64,000 bases of DNA from Bryopsis sp. KO-2023. Its lineage: Eukaryota > Chlorophyta > Ulvophyceae > Bryopsidales > Bryopsidaceae. A model generated the notes under the pieces. The model did not search any database. It saw only the letters and a program-made list of their open reading frames with translations, and was not told the DNA's origin. The first letter of the stretch is position 1. Every line of letters begins with the position of its first letter. The DNA lies in NCBI GenBank assembly GCA_030272585.1, contig BSYQ01000001.1, positions 3,224,001-3,288,000 of the forward strand, given 5' to 3'. The position numbers and the translations under genes were made by a program. Shown here piece by piece: positions 56,102-64,000 of the stretch.

Positions 56102-59100
56102 TTAGGTTCGAGTTCTGCGTTGGGCCCTAGTCTTTTTCTTAGACTGGGTCACTTGTTTATTCTCCGGTTTGTTGGCTAAGTACTCCTTAAGCAAGTCCTG
56201 GGCATTGGCCAGGTGGCTTTCTGGCTCCCAGGTGGATTCCATCAAATCGTAGCCCTTCCAAAGGATCAGGTACTCCTTGCGAGTAGTGCCCCGATCTCTG
56301 AGGATGCGCTCGACCTCGAATTCGATGGTTCCATCCACTAGCTCCCCCTCTGGAGCGTCTATCTCTCGCTGATCGTCATCAAGCCGAGAGTAAGCCTTCA
56401 GTTTCGACACATGGAAAGTTGGGTGGATTTTCCAGTGGTCGGGAAGGTCAAGACGGTAGGCGACAGCCCCAATTCGGCTAGCCACCCGGAAAGGTCCAAC
56501 AAATCGTCGGCGGATTTTCGGTGGGATTTTCTGAAGTGAAGCAAGGGGAATATACTTGCTTTGTACCAGCACTTCATCGCCAACCTGAAACTCCACTTTC
56601 CTTCGACGTTTGTTTGCTGAGGTGCACATGCGGTTCTGTGCCTCTGCGTATTTCGCCTTAGCGTTTCGCATTTGGTCGTCCATTCGACGTACCATCTCAG
56701 CCGCCATTTCCGATTCATCGCCCGTCCGAACTCCCTTCCTGGCAACAACTATCTGCCCCATGTTCTGGCCATACAGAAGATGGGCTGGCGCGTAGCCTGT
56801 GGAGACATTCCGTGAATTATTTGCGGCAAATTCCGCGGTCGGCAAATAATCCACCCAACGGTCTGGATACCGTTCCACATACGGACGCAGGAAATCCTCC
56901 AGCACCCGGATGGTGACTTCCGACTGCCCATCCGTTTGAGGATGGTATGCAGTGCTCATCCGGAGCTGGGTACCTAAAAGTTTGAAAAGGGAGGTCCAGA
57001 ACAAACTTGTGAACCTTGGATCCCGATCCGAAACTATGATTTTAGGTAGCCCGTAGTGTTTGTATATGTTCTCCACGAACAGCTTTGCGTATTCTGGCGC
57101 CGTGATAGTTTTGTTACAGGGTACGAACCTCGCATACTTCGTCAATCGGTCTACAAAGACAGCGATTGCTGTGAAGCCATGGGAAGACGGTAGGTCGGTA
57201 ACCAAGTCCGTCGTGATCTGTTCCCATTTCTGGTCTGGGATAGGCAACGGCTGCAAAAGACCTTTCTGTCTTTGCAAGTCCGATTTGTTTAGTTGACAAG
57301 TTGGGCACGTTTTTACGTATGCCTTTACGGCCAACCCAACGCCTTTCCACCAGTAACTGCGGGTAAGTACTTCGGTCATGCGGTCTGCTCCAACATGACC
57401 TGCACTGGGAACGTCGTGATGCTCTTCCAGAATCCGTTTCTGGAAAGAAGCAGGGACCACAAGCAAACTAGGACCTGGGTCTGTCTTGGTATAATACAAG
57501 AACCCGTCGTCCAGCTTGTATTGCGGAGAAACCCCTCGTTCCATCCTTTCAAAGATAGGCTTGAGTTGTTCATCACTTCTCAAAGCCTCTTTCCATGCCT
57601 CCTTCTCTGCCACTTCCCAAGTGGAGAGGTTATTGAGCTGGTCTGGCGGACCAGGAAGGCTCCGGGATAACGCATCAGCCAAGACATTGGCTTTCCCCTG
57701 GATATAGACGATTTTTGGACCTATGGATTGGAAAAACCCTGAGTTTAACCACCGGGTTTGGGTCCGCGACAACGTGCTCTGGTTCATGAAGTGGGTGATC
57801 GGTTTGTGGTCCGTCAACACCTTCACACCCCCATCGCATCCCTCAAGGTAGTGTCGCCACTGGGCTAAAGCATATGCTATTGCCCCCAGCTCCCGCTCAT
57901 ATGCGGAGTATCGCGTTTCAGCTGGTTTTAATCGTCTGGAAAGGTATGCAATTGGTTGCAAACCTTTCCCATGATCCTGGGTAAGAACCGCTCCATATGC
58001 AGTTCCAGATGCATCCGTTATTACGGTGTACTCCTTAGCCGGATCAGGAAGGAGTAAGATCGGTGCGCGGCTAATCCGATCCTTAAGTTCGTTGTAGGCA
58101 TTGCGTTGGTTCAGCCCCCATTCCCAGACAGTATCCTTCTTGGTTAGATCTGTCAAGGGACTCGCAATCCTAGCGAACTCAGGAATGAACTTACGATAGT
58201 AAGACACCATTCCCAGGAAACTTCGCACATCAGTGACCGAAGTTAACTCCTTCCATTGTTGAATAGCCTTAACCTTATCCTGCATCGGTTGAAGGCCTTT
58301 TTCCGACAAATGATACCCCAGGTAGTCCGTCTCTGCTACCCCTACTTCGCATTTACTGGCTTTTGCGTACAACTTATGTTTCCGCAACCGTTCAAAGACC
58401 AGTTTTAGGTGCTCGACGTGCTCTTCCACCGAGTTGGAAAAGACCAGGATGTCGTCGATAAACACCACTACAAATTCGTCAAGGAACTCCCCCAGCAAAT
58501 CCTGAACCATGGTCTGGAACTGGGCTGGGCAGTTGGTCATTCCGAACGGACACACGAGAAATTCGAAATGTCCGTATCTCGTCCGGAATGCCGTCTTGGG
58601 AGTATCCTTGGGTCGAACGGGAAACTGCCAGTAGCCTGAGCGGAGGTCGATCTTCGTATAGATCTTCGCTCTGGCGAGACGGTCCATTAACTCCTCAGGA
58701 AGAGGGAGTGGATACCTATTCTTTACCGTGAACTTGTTTATCCAACGGTAATCCACACACATTCTCAACCCTCCGTCTTTCTTGGGAACAAAGAGTATGG
58801 GTGCGCCCCAGGGACTCTCGGAGGGTCGGATCTTCCTTTGTTCGAGGAGGTAATCCACCTGCGTCCTAACTTCGTCCAGCTCGGCTGGAGAGAGTTTGTA
58901 CAAGGGACGGTGGATTGGGGTCATTTGTTCGTCCTCCAGGTCCACCTTAAATTCGTGGCCTTTTCTGACTGGAGGAACGCCGGGTGGTAAGTCTTTCGGG
59001 AACACATCCTTGAAACTTGTGAGGACAGCCTTGATCCTTGGGTCGAGACCCGAATGCATTACCTTTTCCACATCCGGCTGGAGATAAGCTGGTGTGGTTC

Positions 59101-60193
59101 CAGTAGCGTTCAAACGCTCTTCTGGAATTCCCGGATATGGATACTGCATGAGGTGTGCCATATCTTCCGGGGTGGTTGGTCGCACAACCACAAGGTATGC
59201 CTGATCAACTTCTGGACTGTTCTTCACGAGCGAGAATAACTTCTTCGCTGAGACTGTATCAATAGCCGGTGCTAGGTGCTGTAAGTAGTCTGATGGTCGT
59301 TCCTTCATAGGAACAGTTGTCCATCCAGCACCCACTGGAACTTTGAGCGTGCCTGTTGCAAAGTCCAGTTTGGGATTGGTCTGCATCAACCAAGGAAGCC
59401 CTAGTATCATGTCATACGAAAGGTTTGGGAAGACGTCTGCGGAAAGGGTTGTGGTATAAGTACCCATCCTGAGCTGCAAGTCTTCGCATCGCCGATCAAG
59501 TGAACATAGGGTTCCGTCCGCCAAAGTGACTCCCTTTTTGCACTCGGTTGTTTCGAGTTTCAGTCTCGTAACTAGTTTCTTGGTAATGTAGTTCTCCGTT
59601 GCACCACAATCAACATAGGCGGAGATCGGTACTCCTCCTAATCTGGCTCGGATCTCATATCCCATAAATTTCAAATGGTTAGGACCTCCTAGTGGTAACA
59701 TACGCTCAGAAGGTGAATACTGACCTTCATCCACTTTTTGTCCTCTACCTGTTCCCTGAACAGGGGCTGCTGACTCGTCAGTTGGTGGTGAACGAGTGGC
59801 AGGCTTATTTAATTCCCTTGCGGGTTCCCTTCCTTCCGGACTTCGTTTCGTTCCTTGAGGCGGGAACGATACCGAATTCTCAGTTCCTTCAGGACTACCA
59901 AGGTCTCCATGAACAGAGTCGACAGGTTCCGAACTTGATTCTGAACTTGTCCTAGTAAGCGTGCTGCACTTACTGGATCGAGTTTCCAACTTAGCACTCA
60001 TAATCGATCCCTCTGCACCTTGGGTAGCATTCTTTTCTATTTCCCCTTGTGCTCTTTTATTCACTTCTGCATTTCGAGCTAACCTTTCTTTTCTAAGAAG
60101 TTTCTGGCGCTGCTTATATCTGTGACGGCGTGCCCTTCTGCGTTTCGCCGAACGAGTCTGGGCTCTGTTCATCCGGCTTTTTCGTTTAACCAT
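56102..60193 (-). CDS. Element 2 pol: protease, RT, RNase H, integrase, chromodomain
   Basis: The frame is open from 60220 and overlaps gag in the -1 frame. An ATG at 60193 is the first in frame, but a Gag-Pol fusion by frameshifting at 60190-60184 is more likely. A very basic linker comes first. The protease active site is AYVDCGATENYI, with Cys where Thr or Ser is usual. RT shows YPLPLPEELMDRL, LRSGYWQFPV, PFGMTNCPAQFQ and the catalytic FIDDILVFS. RNase H starts VITDASGTAYGAVL. Integrase has HHDVPSAGHVGADR with CPTCQLNKSD, and the Asp-Asp-Glu in TTDLVTDLP, VSDRDPRFTS and HPQTDGQSEV. The C-terminus carries a chromodomain (FEVERILRDR, YLILWKGYDLMESTWEPE) and a basic tail. No stop or frameshift interrupts it. 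Confidence 0.96.
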   Translation of the reverse strand: MVKRKSRMNRAQTRSAKRRRARRHRYKQRQKLLRKERLARNAEVNKRAQGEIEKNATQGAEGSIMSAKLETRSSKCSTLTRTSSESSSEPVDSVHGDLGSPEGTENSVSFPPQGTKRSPEGREPARELNKPATRSPPTDESAAPVQGTGRGQKVDEGQYSPSERMLPLGGPNHLKFMGYEIRARLGGVPISAYVDCGATENYITKKLVTRLKLETTECKKGVTLADGTLCSLDRRCEDLQLRMGTYTTTLSADVFPNLSYDMILGLPWLMQTNPKLDFATGTLKVPVGAGWTTVPMKERPSDYLQHLAPAIDTVSAKKLFSLVKNSPEVDQAYLVVVRPTTPEDMAHLMQYPYPGIPEERLNATGTTPAYLQPDVEKVMHSGLDPRIKAVLTSFKDVFPKDLPPGVPPVRKGHEFKVDLEDEQMTPIHRPLYKLSPAELDEVRTQVDYLLEQRKIRPSESPWGAPILFVPKKDGGLRMCVDYRWINKFTVKNRYPLPLPEELMDRLARAKIYTKIDLRSGYWQFPVRPKDTPKTAFRTRYGHFEFLVCPFGMTNCPAQFQTMVQDLLGEFLDEFVVVFIDDILVFSNSVEEHVEHLKLVFERLRKHKLYAKASKCEVGVAETDYLGYHLSEKGLQPMQDKVKAIQQWKELTSVTDVRSFLGMVSYYRKFIPEFARIASPLTDLTKKDTVWEWGLNQRNAYNELKDRISRAPILLLPDPAKEYTVITDASGTAYGAVLTQDHGKGLQPIAYLSRRLKPAETRYSAYERELGAIAYALAQWRHYLEGCDGGVKVLTDHKPITHFMNQSTLSRTQTRWLNSGFFQSIGPKIVYIQGKANVLADALSRSLPGPPDQLNNLSTWEVAEKEAWKEALRSDEQLKPIFERMERGVSPQYKLDDGFLYYTKTDPGPSLLVVPASFQKRILEEHHDVPSAGHVGADRMTEVLTRSYWWKGVGLAVKAYVKTCPTCQLNKSDLQRQKGLLQPLPIPDQKWEQITTDLVTDLPSSHGFTAIAVFVDRLTKYARFVPCNKTITAPEYAKLFVENIYKHYGLPKIIVSDRDPRFTSLFWTSLFKLLGTQLRMSTAYHPQTDGQSEVTIRVLEDFLRPYVERYPDRWVDYLPTAEFAANNSRNVSTGYAPAHLLYGQNMGQIVVARKGVRTGDESEMAAEMVRRMDDQMRNAKAKYAEAQNRMCTSANKRRRKVEFQVGDEVLVQSKYIPLASLQKIPPKIRRRFVGPFRVASRIGAVAYRLDLPDHWKIHPTFHVSKLKAYSRLDDDQREIDAPEGELVDGTIEFEVERILRDRGTTRKEYLILWKGYDLMESTWEPESHLANAQDLLKEYLANKPENKQVTQSKKKTRAQRRTRT

Positions 60194-63006
60194 TTCTTGA
60201 ACTTTTCGCCCTCTGGACACTTACTTTGAATATGTCCCGTTTTTCCACACATATAGCATTTAGGATTTACGCCTCCACCTCCACGTCCTTGATTCCTGCC
60301 ACCACCTCGTCCGCGACCTCGGCCACCACCCCTTCCCCGACCTCGACCTTGGCCAATGTTTTGTGCCTGGTCTGGCTGAGGTTGCTGTTGGCCACCCATC
60401 TGGTTTGCCTTATCAGTCTGGGGTTGGTTTTGCTTTTTATTTTGGCCTCGGCCTTTACCTCCGCGCCACCGTCCGCGGCCACGAAAGTTTCCTCCTCCGG
60501 ATGAGGCAATAGCATCAAGACGAGCCGCCGTCTGGATCGCCAACTCAATGCCGTGCGGCACTTGAGCCACAGTTTGTTGTTTGATATGGAACTTTAACCC
60601 GTCCACGAAGAAGAAGTATTGTTCTTCATCTGTCATGTTGGGAATCCTCAGCACTTGTTCTCGGAAAGCAACAATGTACTGATGCACTGACCCAGTCTGT
60701 TTCAGGTTCCGTAAGGAGCGCCTGGCTACATCAGACATTCTGGTGGGTTCAAATGCTTGGACCAGTTCCTCAACAAACTCAATCCAATTTGTGATTGGAT
60801 GTCTTTTTCCTTCCCTTGTACGCAGATCCTGGACGTTTCGCCACTGAGCAGCAGCTCCGGTCAGGTTACTGCGGAAGAGCCTGAACCATACGCTCTCATC
60901 GATGTCCAAAGTCTGGCAATAGACCGTCATTTCTAGTTGCCAATCTCTGATCCATCGCTGACCATCACCTGAGAAGGCCTTTGGGAAAGGAATACGAACG
61001 GATGACGGAATCCGTCCGTGGCGATCTTGCGGAGCAGCAAAGCCTTGGTTAGGGTCTGGAGGACCCCCACCTCCACCTCCGCCACCTCCACCTCCACCTG
61101 GGTGGTACGGCCATCCACCACCCCCACCTCCACCTGGTCCGGAAAGGAAAGATCCCCCTCCACTTCCAGGTGGTCCTCCTCCGCCTCCGCCTCCACCCCC
61201 AGGTCCACCTCCGGGTCCCCCTCCACCACCACCAGATCGATTTCCACCCTGTGGCTGGCTTGATGGAGTTGAGGGATAAGAACCCCACCCGTAATACGGG
61301 TTACTCGCGGAAGGTGCTCCGTATTGGTTTACGGATTGTCCCAAACTTGGTTGGGTGCCTGGTTGGTTTCCTGGTTGCATACCAGGTTGGGTGTTAAGAG
61401 CCGGGATTGGATAGAAGACAGACAGCGGAACTGTCGTCAGTGGTTGTGTTAACATGGATGTCGTTGGTGGTAACACACTTGTTACAGGGGCACTAAGTAT
61501 GGGTCTGGCTGTGCCAAGTTGACCCGCTTGGCCGAATGGTGCGCCCATTGCCATCGTTTGTGGCGGCGCAAGACTCCATGCCGTCCGTGTTCTTGGGGAT
61601 GTAAATAAACCCCAGGAAGATGGAGAACCTCCACCCACGGAGTCTGCGACAGTTGTCGATGGGCTGCGACCACCCAATCCTCCTAACGTAGTGAGACCAG
61701 TAAAAGTACTCAGATCCGGAACAGGTGGTACCGGAAATGGGATACTGGTAAGAGGAGTGGATGACACAAAAGGAACGCTTGTGGCTGCAGCTGTCGTGGC
61801 CGGCAAAGTGACCGTGCCAGTTCCTGCTCCCATCATACCCACTACAACTGGGTCCTGAGCCGGGACTCGAACTTTCTCCCGTTTTTTCCACGCACTCAGT
61901 GTTTCTTTGAACTTCGAATCAACATACTTGGATAGATTACTTTCCAACGTCTGCTGTTTCTCTGTCGCGTCTGATAGAAATTTCTCCATCAGTTGCATCG
62001 ACCTGTGTCCTCCTGCAGTGTCATCAGAACTCACACTGCCTCGTTCCGCTCTTCTTTGTTTGCGTTGTTCTTCGGCTTGGTGTAAGTCCCGCAACACTTT
62101 TAGGCTCTGGCTTACCAAGCCTGAGAGTGTGTCTAGCTGGCCTTGGTGGTCGACTTGCTCGCACCGAGACTCATCAGTAGTCCGAGCTAGGTTATCCAGC
62201 GTTGTCTGCTGTAGGCGCATACCTTCAGCAACTTTTGTCAGAGAGGCTTGCAGAGACAGAATTTGTTTCTCCCTGAGCGCATTGGTCTGATCAACAGCTT
62301 CAGCTTGGGTACGGGCTGATTCCTGCAGTCGATCGAGTCGCTCTTGCAGAATAGCCTCGTTGTCGAATTTACCCAACAGATTCCTGTCGATCCGCTCTGT
62401 GGACCTTATATTCTGTTCCAGCAATTTGTGCTGGTGGTCTAACAATTTCTGTTGTCTTTCTATAGACTCAGTATTTTGTTTGACCAGCTTCTGGGCCTCC
62501 TTCCTGACATAGAGCACGAACTGCTCATATTCCTCTTTCAGGTCGCCTTTTAAGGTCGACTCTGCACGCTGAACCTGCTCGTGAACTTGTCCTTCCAGGT
62601 TTTGTGCGACCTCTTGCACATTCGAGGAGACAGCGGCATACACATGCTCAGCTGTGTCCCTAAGTTGTCCCTCGTCCACACCATGAACGTGCACCTCCTG
62701 CTGGTGGACGTTTATGTGCTGATGTTCATGGTGAAGGATGTTGGTGACCTCTATTGTCGGGACGTCCTCCATATCCTCATCATACTCCTCGTCCCCGGAC
62801 TCTTCCGACTCTTGTTCCGAGTCTAAGTCTTCGTCCGGTTCCTCAACCTGGTCGGGTACATGTCTGTCCCACTGCAAATCATGTATTTGCTGCGCTGGTG
62901 GGTGCACCACATCTGGATAAACCACGGGAATTAGTTGGTTATCCACCACCTCTTCCTCCTCAGGAGGTGGAATAGGTGGTAGCTGTGGCGGCGTCTGGCC
63001 GGACAT
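60169..63006 (-). CDS. Element 2 Gag with CCHC zinc knuckle
   Basis: 945 residues from the ATG at 63006 (the frame is open a little further upstream). The N-terminal 60 residues are acidic and Pro-rich. About 100-400 is a long charged segment with coiled-coil character (LDRLQESARTQAEAVDQ). A Pro/Thr/Gly-rich linker includes a poly-Gly tract around 590-670. The capsid-like Gag domain follows (SVWFRLFRSNLTGAAAQW, SVHQYIVAFREQVLRIP). An Arg-Gly-rich stretch leads to the zinc knuckle CYMCGKTGHIQSKC close to the C-terminus. It is long for a chromovirus Gag, mainly because of the N-terminal half. Its last 25 bases overlap the pol ATG. Confidence 0.93.
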   Translation of the reverse strand: MSGQTPPQLPPIPPPEEEEVVDNQLIPVVYPDVVHPPAQQIHDLQWDRHVPDQVEEPDEDLDSEQESEESGDEEYDEDMEDVPTIEVTNILHHEHQHINVHQQEVHVHGVDEGQLRDTAEHVYAAVSSNVQEVAQNLEGQVHEQVQRAESTLKGDLKEEYEQFVLYVRKEAQKLVKQNTESIERQQKLLDHQHKLLEQNIRSTERIDRNLLGKFDNEAILQERLDRLQESARTQAEAVDQTNALREKQILSLQASLTKVAEGMRLQQTTLDNLARTTDESRCEQVDHQGQLDTLSGLVSQSLKVLRDLHQAEEQRKQRRAERGSVSSDDTAGGHRSMQLMEKFLSDATEKQQTLESNLSKYVDSKFKETLSAWKKREKVRVPAQDPVVVGMMGAGTGTVTLPATTAAATSVPFVSSTPLTSIPFPVPPVPDLSTFTGLTTLGGLGGRSPSTTVADSVGGGSPSSWGLFTSPRTRTAWSLAPPQTMAMGAPFGQAGQLGTARPILSAPVTSVLPPTTSMLTQPLTTVPLSVFYPIPALNTQPGMQPGNQPGTQPSLGQSVNQYGAPSASNPYYGWGSYPSTPSSQPQGGNRSGGGGGGPGGGPGGGGGGGGGPPGSGGGSFLSGPGGGGGGGWPYHPGGGGGGGGGGGGPPDPNQGFAAPQDRHGRIPSSVRIPFPKAFSGDGQRWIRDWQLEMTVYCQTLDIDESVWFRLFRSNLTGAAAQWRNVQDLRTREGKRHPITNWIEFVEELVQAFEPTRMSDVARRSLRNLKQTGSVHQYIVAFREQVLRIPNMTDEEQYFFFVDGLKFHIKQQTVAQVPHGIELAIQTAARLDAIASSGGGNFRGRGRWRGGKGRGQNKKQNQPQTDKANQMGGQQQPQPDQAQNIGQGRGRGRGGGRGRGRGGGRNQGRGGGGVNPKCYMCGKTGHIQSKCPEGEKFKKWLNEKAG
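60184..60190 (-). other. Candidate -1 frameshift heptamer of element 2 (GTTAAAC)
   Basis: In the gag frame the codons read G TTA AAC a few codons before the gag stop, and pol is in the -1 frame. GTTAAAC is a known working slippery heptamer in arteriviruses. Downstream pairing is weaker than in element 1: only an interrupted GCCG/GAAC to GTTC/GGC stem is visible. Confidence 0.6.
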
Positions 63007-63750
63007 GTTTTTGTTTGAATTTCCTGGAATTTTGACGTAATAGGAGTGTGTCCGGAAAGTTTCCAAACTTTCTGGTGACTTGGATGCGAACTTGTTTCAG
63101 TTCTGGTTGCAATCCTAGTCGCTATCTTTTCTTGAACCTTACTAGGTCAGAAATAGATAGGAGTTTTACACTTGACAACGTCGGGTGTTACTTTCCCGTT
63201 CGCGTTCTGTCAGCCGACTAGGTTAGTACCTTGGCCGGTGATTCAGTCTACGACTAACTGTAGAACCAGTCGTGACTCAGGCGGTGCGGTAACCGAGTGC
63301 GCGCTGGAAAGAGTGACAATGAGTCACCTGCCAGAACGACTGTTTTTCGTGTTACTGGCAGAAGCGTCAGTCGACGGAAGTTGGTCGTTCCGGACGACGT
63401 TCTTTCCTACGCCGGTTCGCACTTTCAGTTGTTCGCCTGCGCGTTTCGGGTTTACGCCGATCGTTGCTCTCCTTGCACTGTTGTAGTGCTTTCGCCTTGT
63501 TTTCCTTTAGATCTACAGATCTGTAGGTTTCCAGAAATTCGTTCACTGGACTCCGATTCTTTTGCGACTTCGCCTGACGTTTTCGAACGACGACGCGAGC
63601 ACGTCGTTCGAAGGATAGCTCTCCTCGCGACCCCTGGAACACAGAGTTCCAGATCTGTGGGATTTAGTAATCCCTAAGGTCAGATCTTTGGGGGGGGTTC
63701 GCGAGTTCTCCTGTGGGGTGCGCCTGGCCTCGCCTTGCTCCGAAACCAAA
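63007..63750 (-). other. 5' leader of element 2
   Basis: 744 bp between the 5' LTR and gag, with no coding frame that I support. It would carry the packaging signal. It is GC-balanced and free of the A/T runs seen in host intergenic DNA. Confidence 0.6.
63733..63748 (-). other. Probable tRNA primer binding site of element 2
   Basis: Two bases inside the 5' LTR the minus strand reads TGGTTTCGGAGCAAGG. This starts with the TGG that pairs with a tRNA CCA end. The tRNA would have an acceptor 3' strand ending CUCCGAA-A-CCA; I cannot name it without the genome's tRNA set. Confidence 0.65.
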
Positions 63751-63784
63751 TGATAAGGGGGTCTAGGACCCCGAGACACAAGCA

Positions 63785-63819
<35 letters not shown>

Positions 63820-63922
63820 TCACTGGGAAGAGTAATTTTTACAGGAGGGCCCCCTGCCCTATAAACCCTGTCGTACATCCCATTGTACTACACAATGACC
63901 CAAAACCCGAGTTCTACTATCA
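63751..63922 (-). repeat. 5' LTR of element 2 (172 bp)
   Basis: Matches the LTR at 53251-53424 throughout, apart from one fewer dinucleotide in the CA/GA microsatellite. TG...CA ends. It is unusually short for a 10.7-kb element. CTATAAA on the forward strand is not in the transcribed orientation; no TATA box is clear on the minus strand. Confidence 0.95.
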
Positions 63923-63927
63923 AGTGC
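63923..63927. repeat. Target site duplication of element 2, right copy
   Basis: AGTGC, identical to 53246-53250 on the other side of the element. Confidence 0.95.
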
Positions 63928-64000
63928 TTTAATTCGCGAGCCAAACGATGTGTTGGCCGCAGTCACCACCGCCCACAGCCATTGGTCCAGTTCTTGCGTC
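63928..64000 (-). CDS. Element 1 Gag-protease, 5' piece of the interrupted frame (runs off window)
   Basis: About 24 codons (beginning with a Gln-Glu-Leu-Asp-Gln-Trp string, then LWAVVTAANTSFGSR) are open on the minus strand. Across one copy of the AGTGC duplication they stay in frame with the segment ending at 53250. This shows that element 2 inserted into the Gag coding region of element 1. The true start and the 5' LTR lie beyond 64000. Confidence 0.85.

Larger units (their letters stand above)
53251..63922 (-). mobile_element. Element 2: complete chromovirus-type Ty3/gypsy LTR retrotransposon with an extra ORF
   Basis: 10,672 bp in minus orientation. In element order: 5' LTR (63922-63751), primer binding site, leader, gag, pol overlapping in the -1 frame, a spacer, ORF3, a polypurine/G-run and 3' LTR (53424-53251). 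The LTRs differ by a single dinucleotide in a CA/GA microsatellite, and all ORFs are intact. This points to a very recent insertion. It landed inside the Gag frame of element 1. The integrase C-terminus has a chromodomain, which defines the chromovirus branch. Confidence 0.96.

Noticed and set aside
63172..63677. Plus-strand ORFs of 104 and 126 codons
   Set aside because: They lie in the element 2 leader on the non-transcribed strand and have no recognisable content.
1..64000. tRNA or rRNA genes
   Set aside because: I looked for B-box-like GGTTCGANTCC strings and rRNA-like blocks on both strands and saw no convincing one; a tRNAscan run would be decisive.

Overview
This is nuclear DNA of an intron-rich eukaryotic alga. 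The genes have GT-AG introns, often with T-rich 3' ends, and almost every exon chain given here closes in phase. Two genes encode plastid proteins made in the nucleus: ClpC with a leader of about 85 residues, and a KEA1/KEA2-type potassium/proton antiporter. ClpC is plastid-encoded in red algae and most of their secondary derivatives, so a green-lineage alga (prasinophyte or early streptophyte alga) is the best inference; a glaucophyte is not excluded.

Layout of the host genes. The left edge carries one exon of a trypsin-like serine protease (minus). Next come the mitochondrial phosphate carrier (minus, 6 exons, 2304-4443), a RING-finger protein (minus, 7 exons, 5240-7108), an intronless orphan membrane protein (plus, 7547-8452), a large URB1/NPA1-type ribosome-biogenesis protein (minus, 22 exons, 11175-22303), a secreted glycine-repeat protein with an acidic tail (plus, 6 exons, 22761-24206), plastid ClpC (minus, 9 exons, 27275-31174), plastid KEA (plus, 17 exons, 32020-38796) and an orphan Ser/Arg/Pro-rich protein (minus, at least 6 exons, 42288-46132). 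Three pairs are head to head across 438-845 bp gaps: RING/orphan, URB1/glycine-repeat and ClpC/KEA. The remaining gaps of 2-3.5 kb are rich in A or T homopolymers and hold no gene I can support.

The right 16 kb is retrotransposon DNA, all on the minus strand. An LTR retrotransposon (element 1: Gag-protease in one frame, RT-RNase H-integrase in the -1 frame) has been broken by a second, younger one (element 2, 53251-63922). Element 2 is a chromodomain-bearing Ty3/gypsy element. Its two LTRs differ only by one dinucleotide in a microsatellite, and it is flanked by a 5-bp target duplication. Removing element 2 and one copy of the duplication makes the element 1 Gag frame continuous to the window edge.

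The most notable signals are in these elements. Element 1 has a textbook -1 frameshift signal: A AAA AAC directly before the Gag-protease stop, an 8-nt spacer and a perfect 12-bp GC-rich hairpin. Element 2 has a GTTAAAC heptamer in the right frame just before its Gag stop. Element 2 also carries a third, 590-codon ORF downstream of pol, encoding a coiled-coil/Cys-rich protein I cannot assign to a family. Among host genes, the secreted glycine-repeat protein and the two orphans are the least explained.
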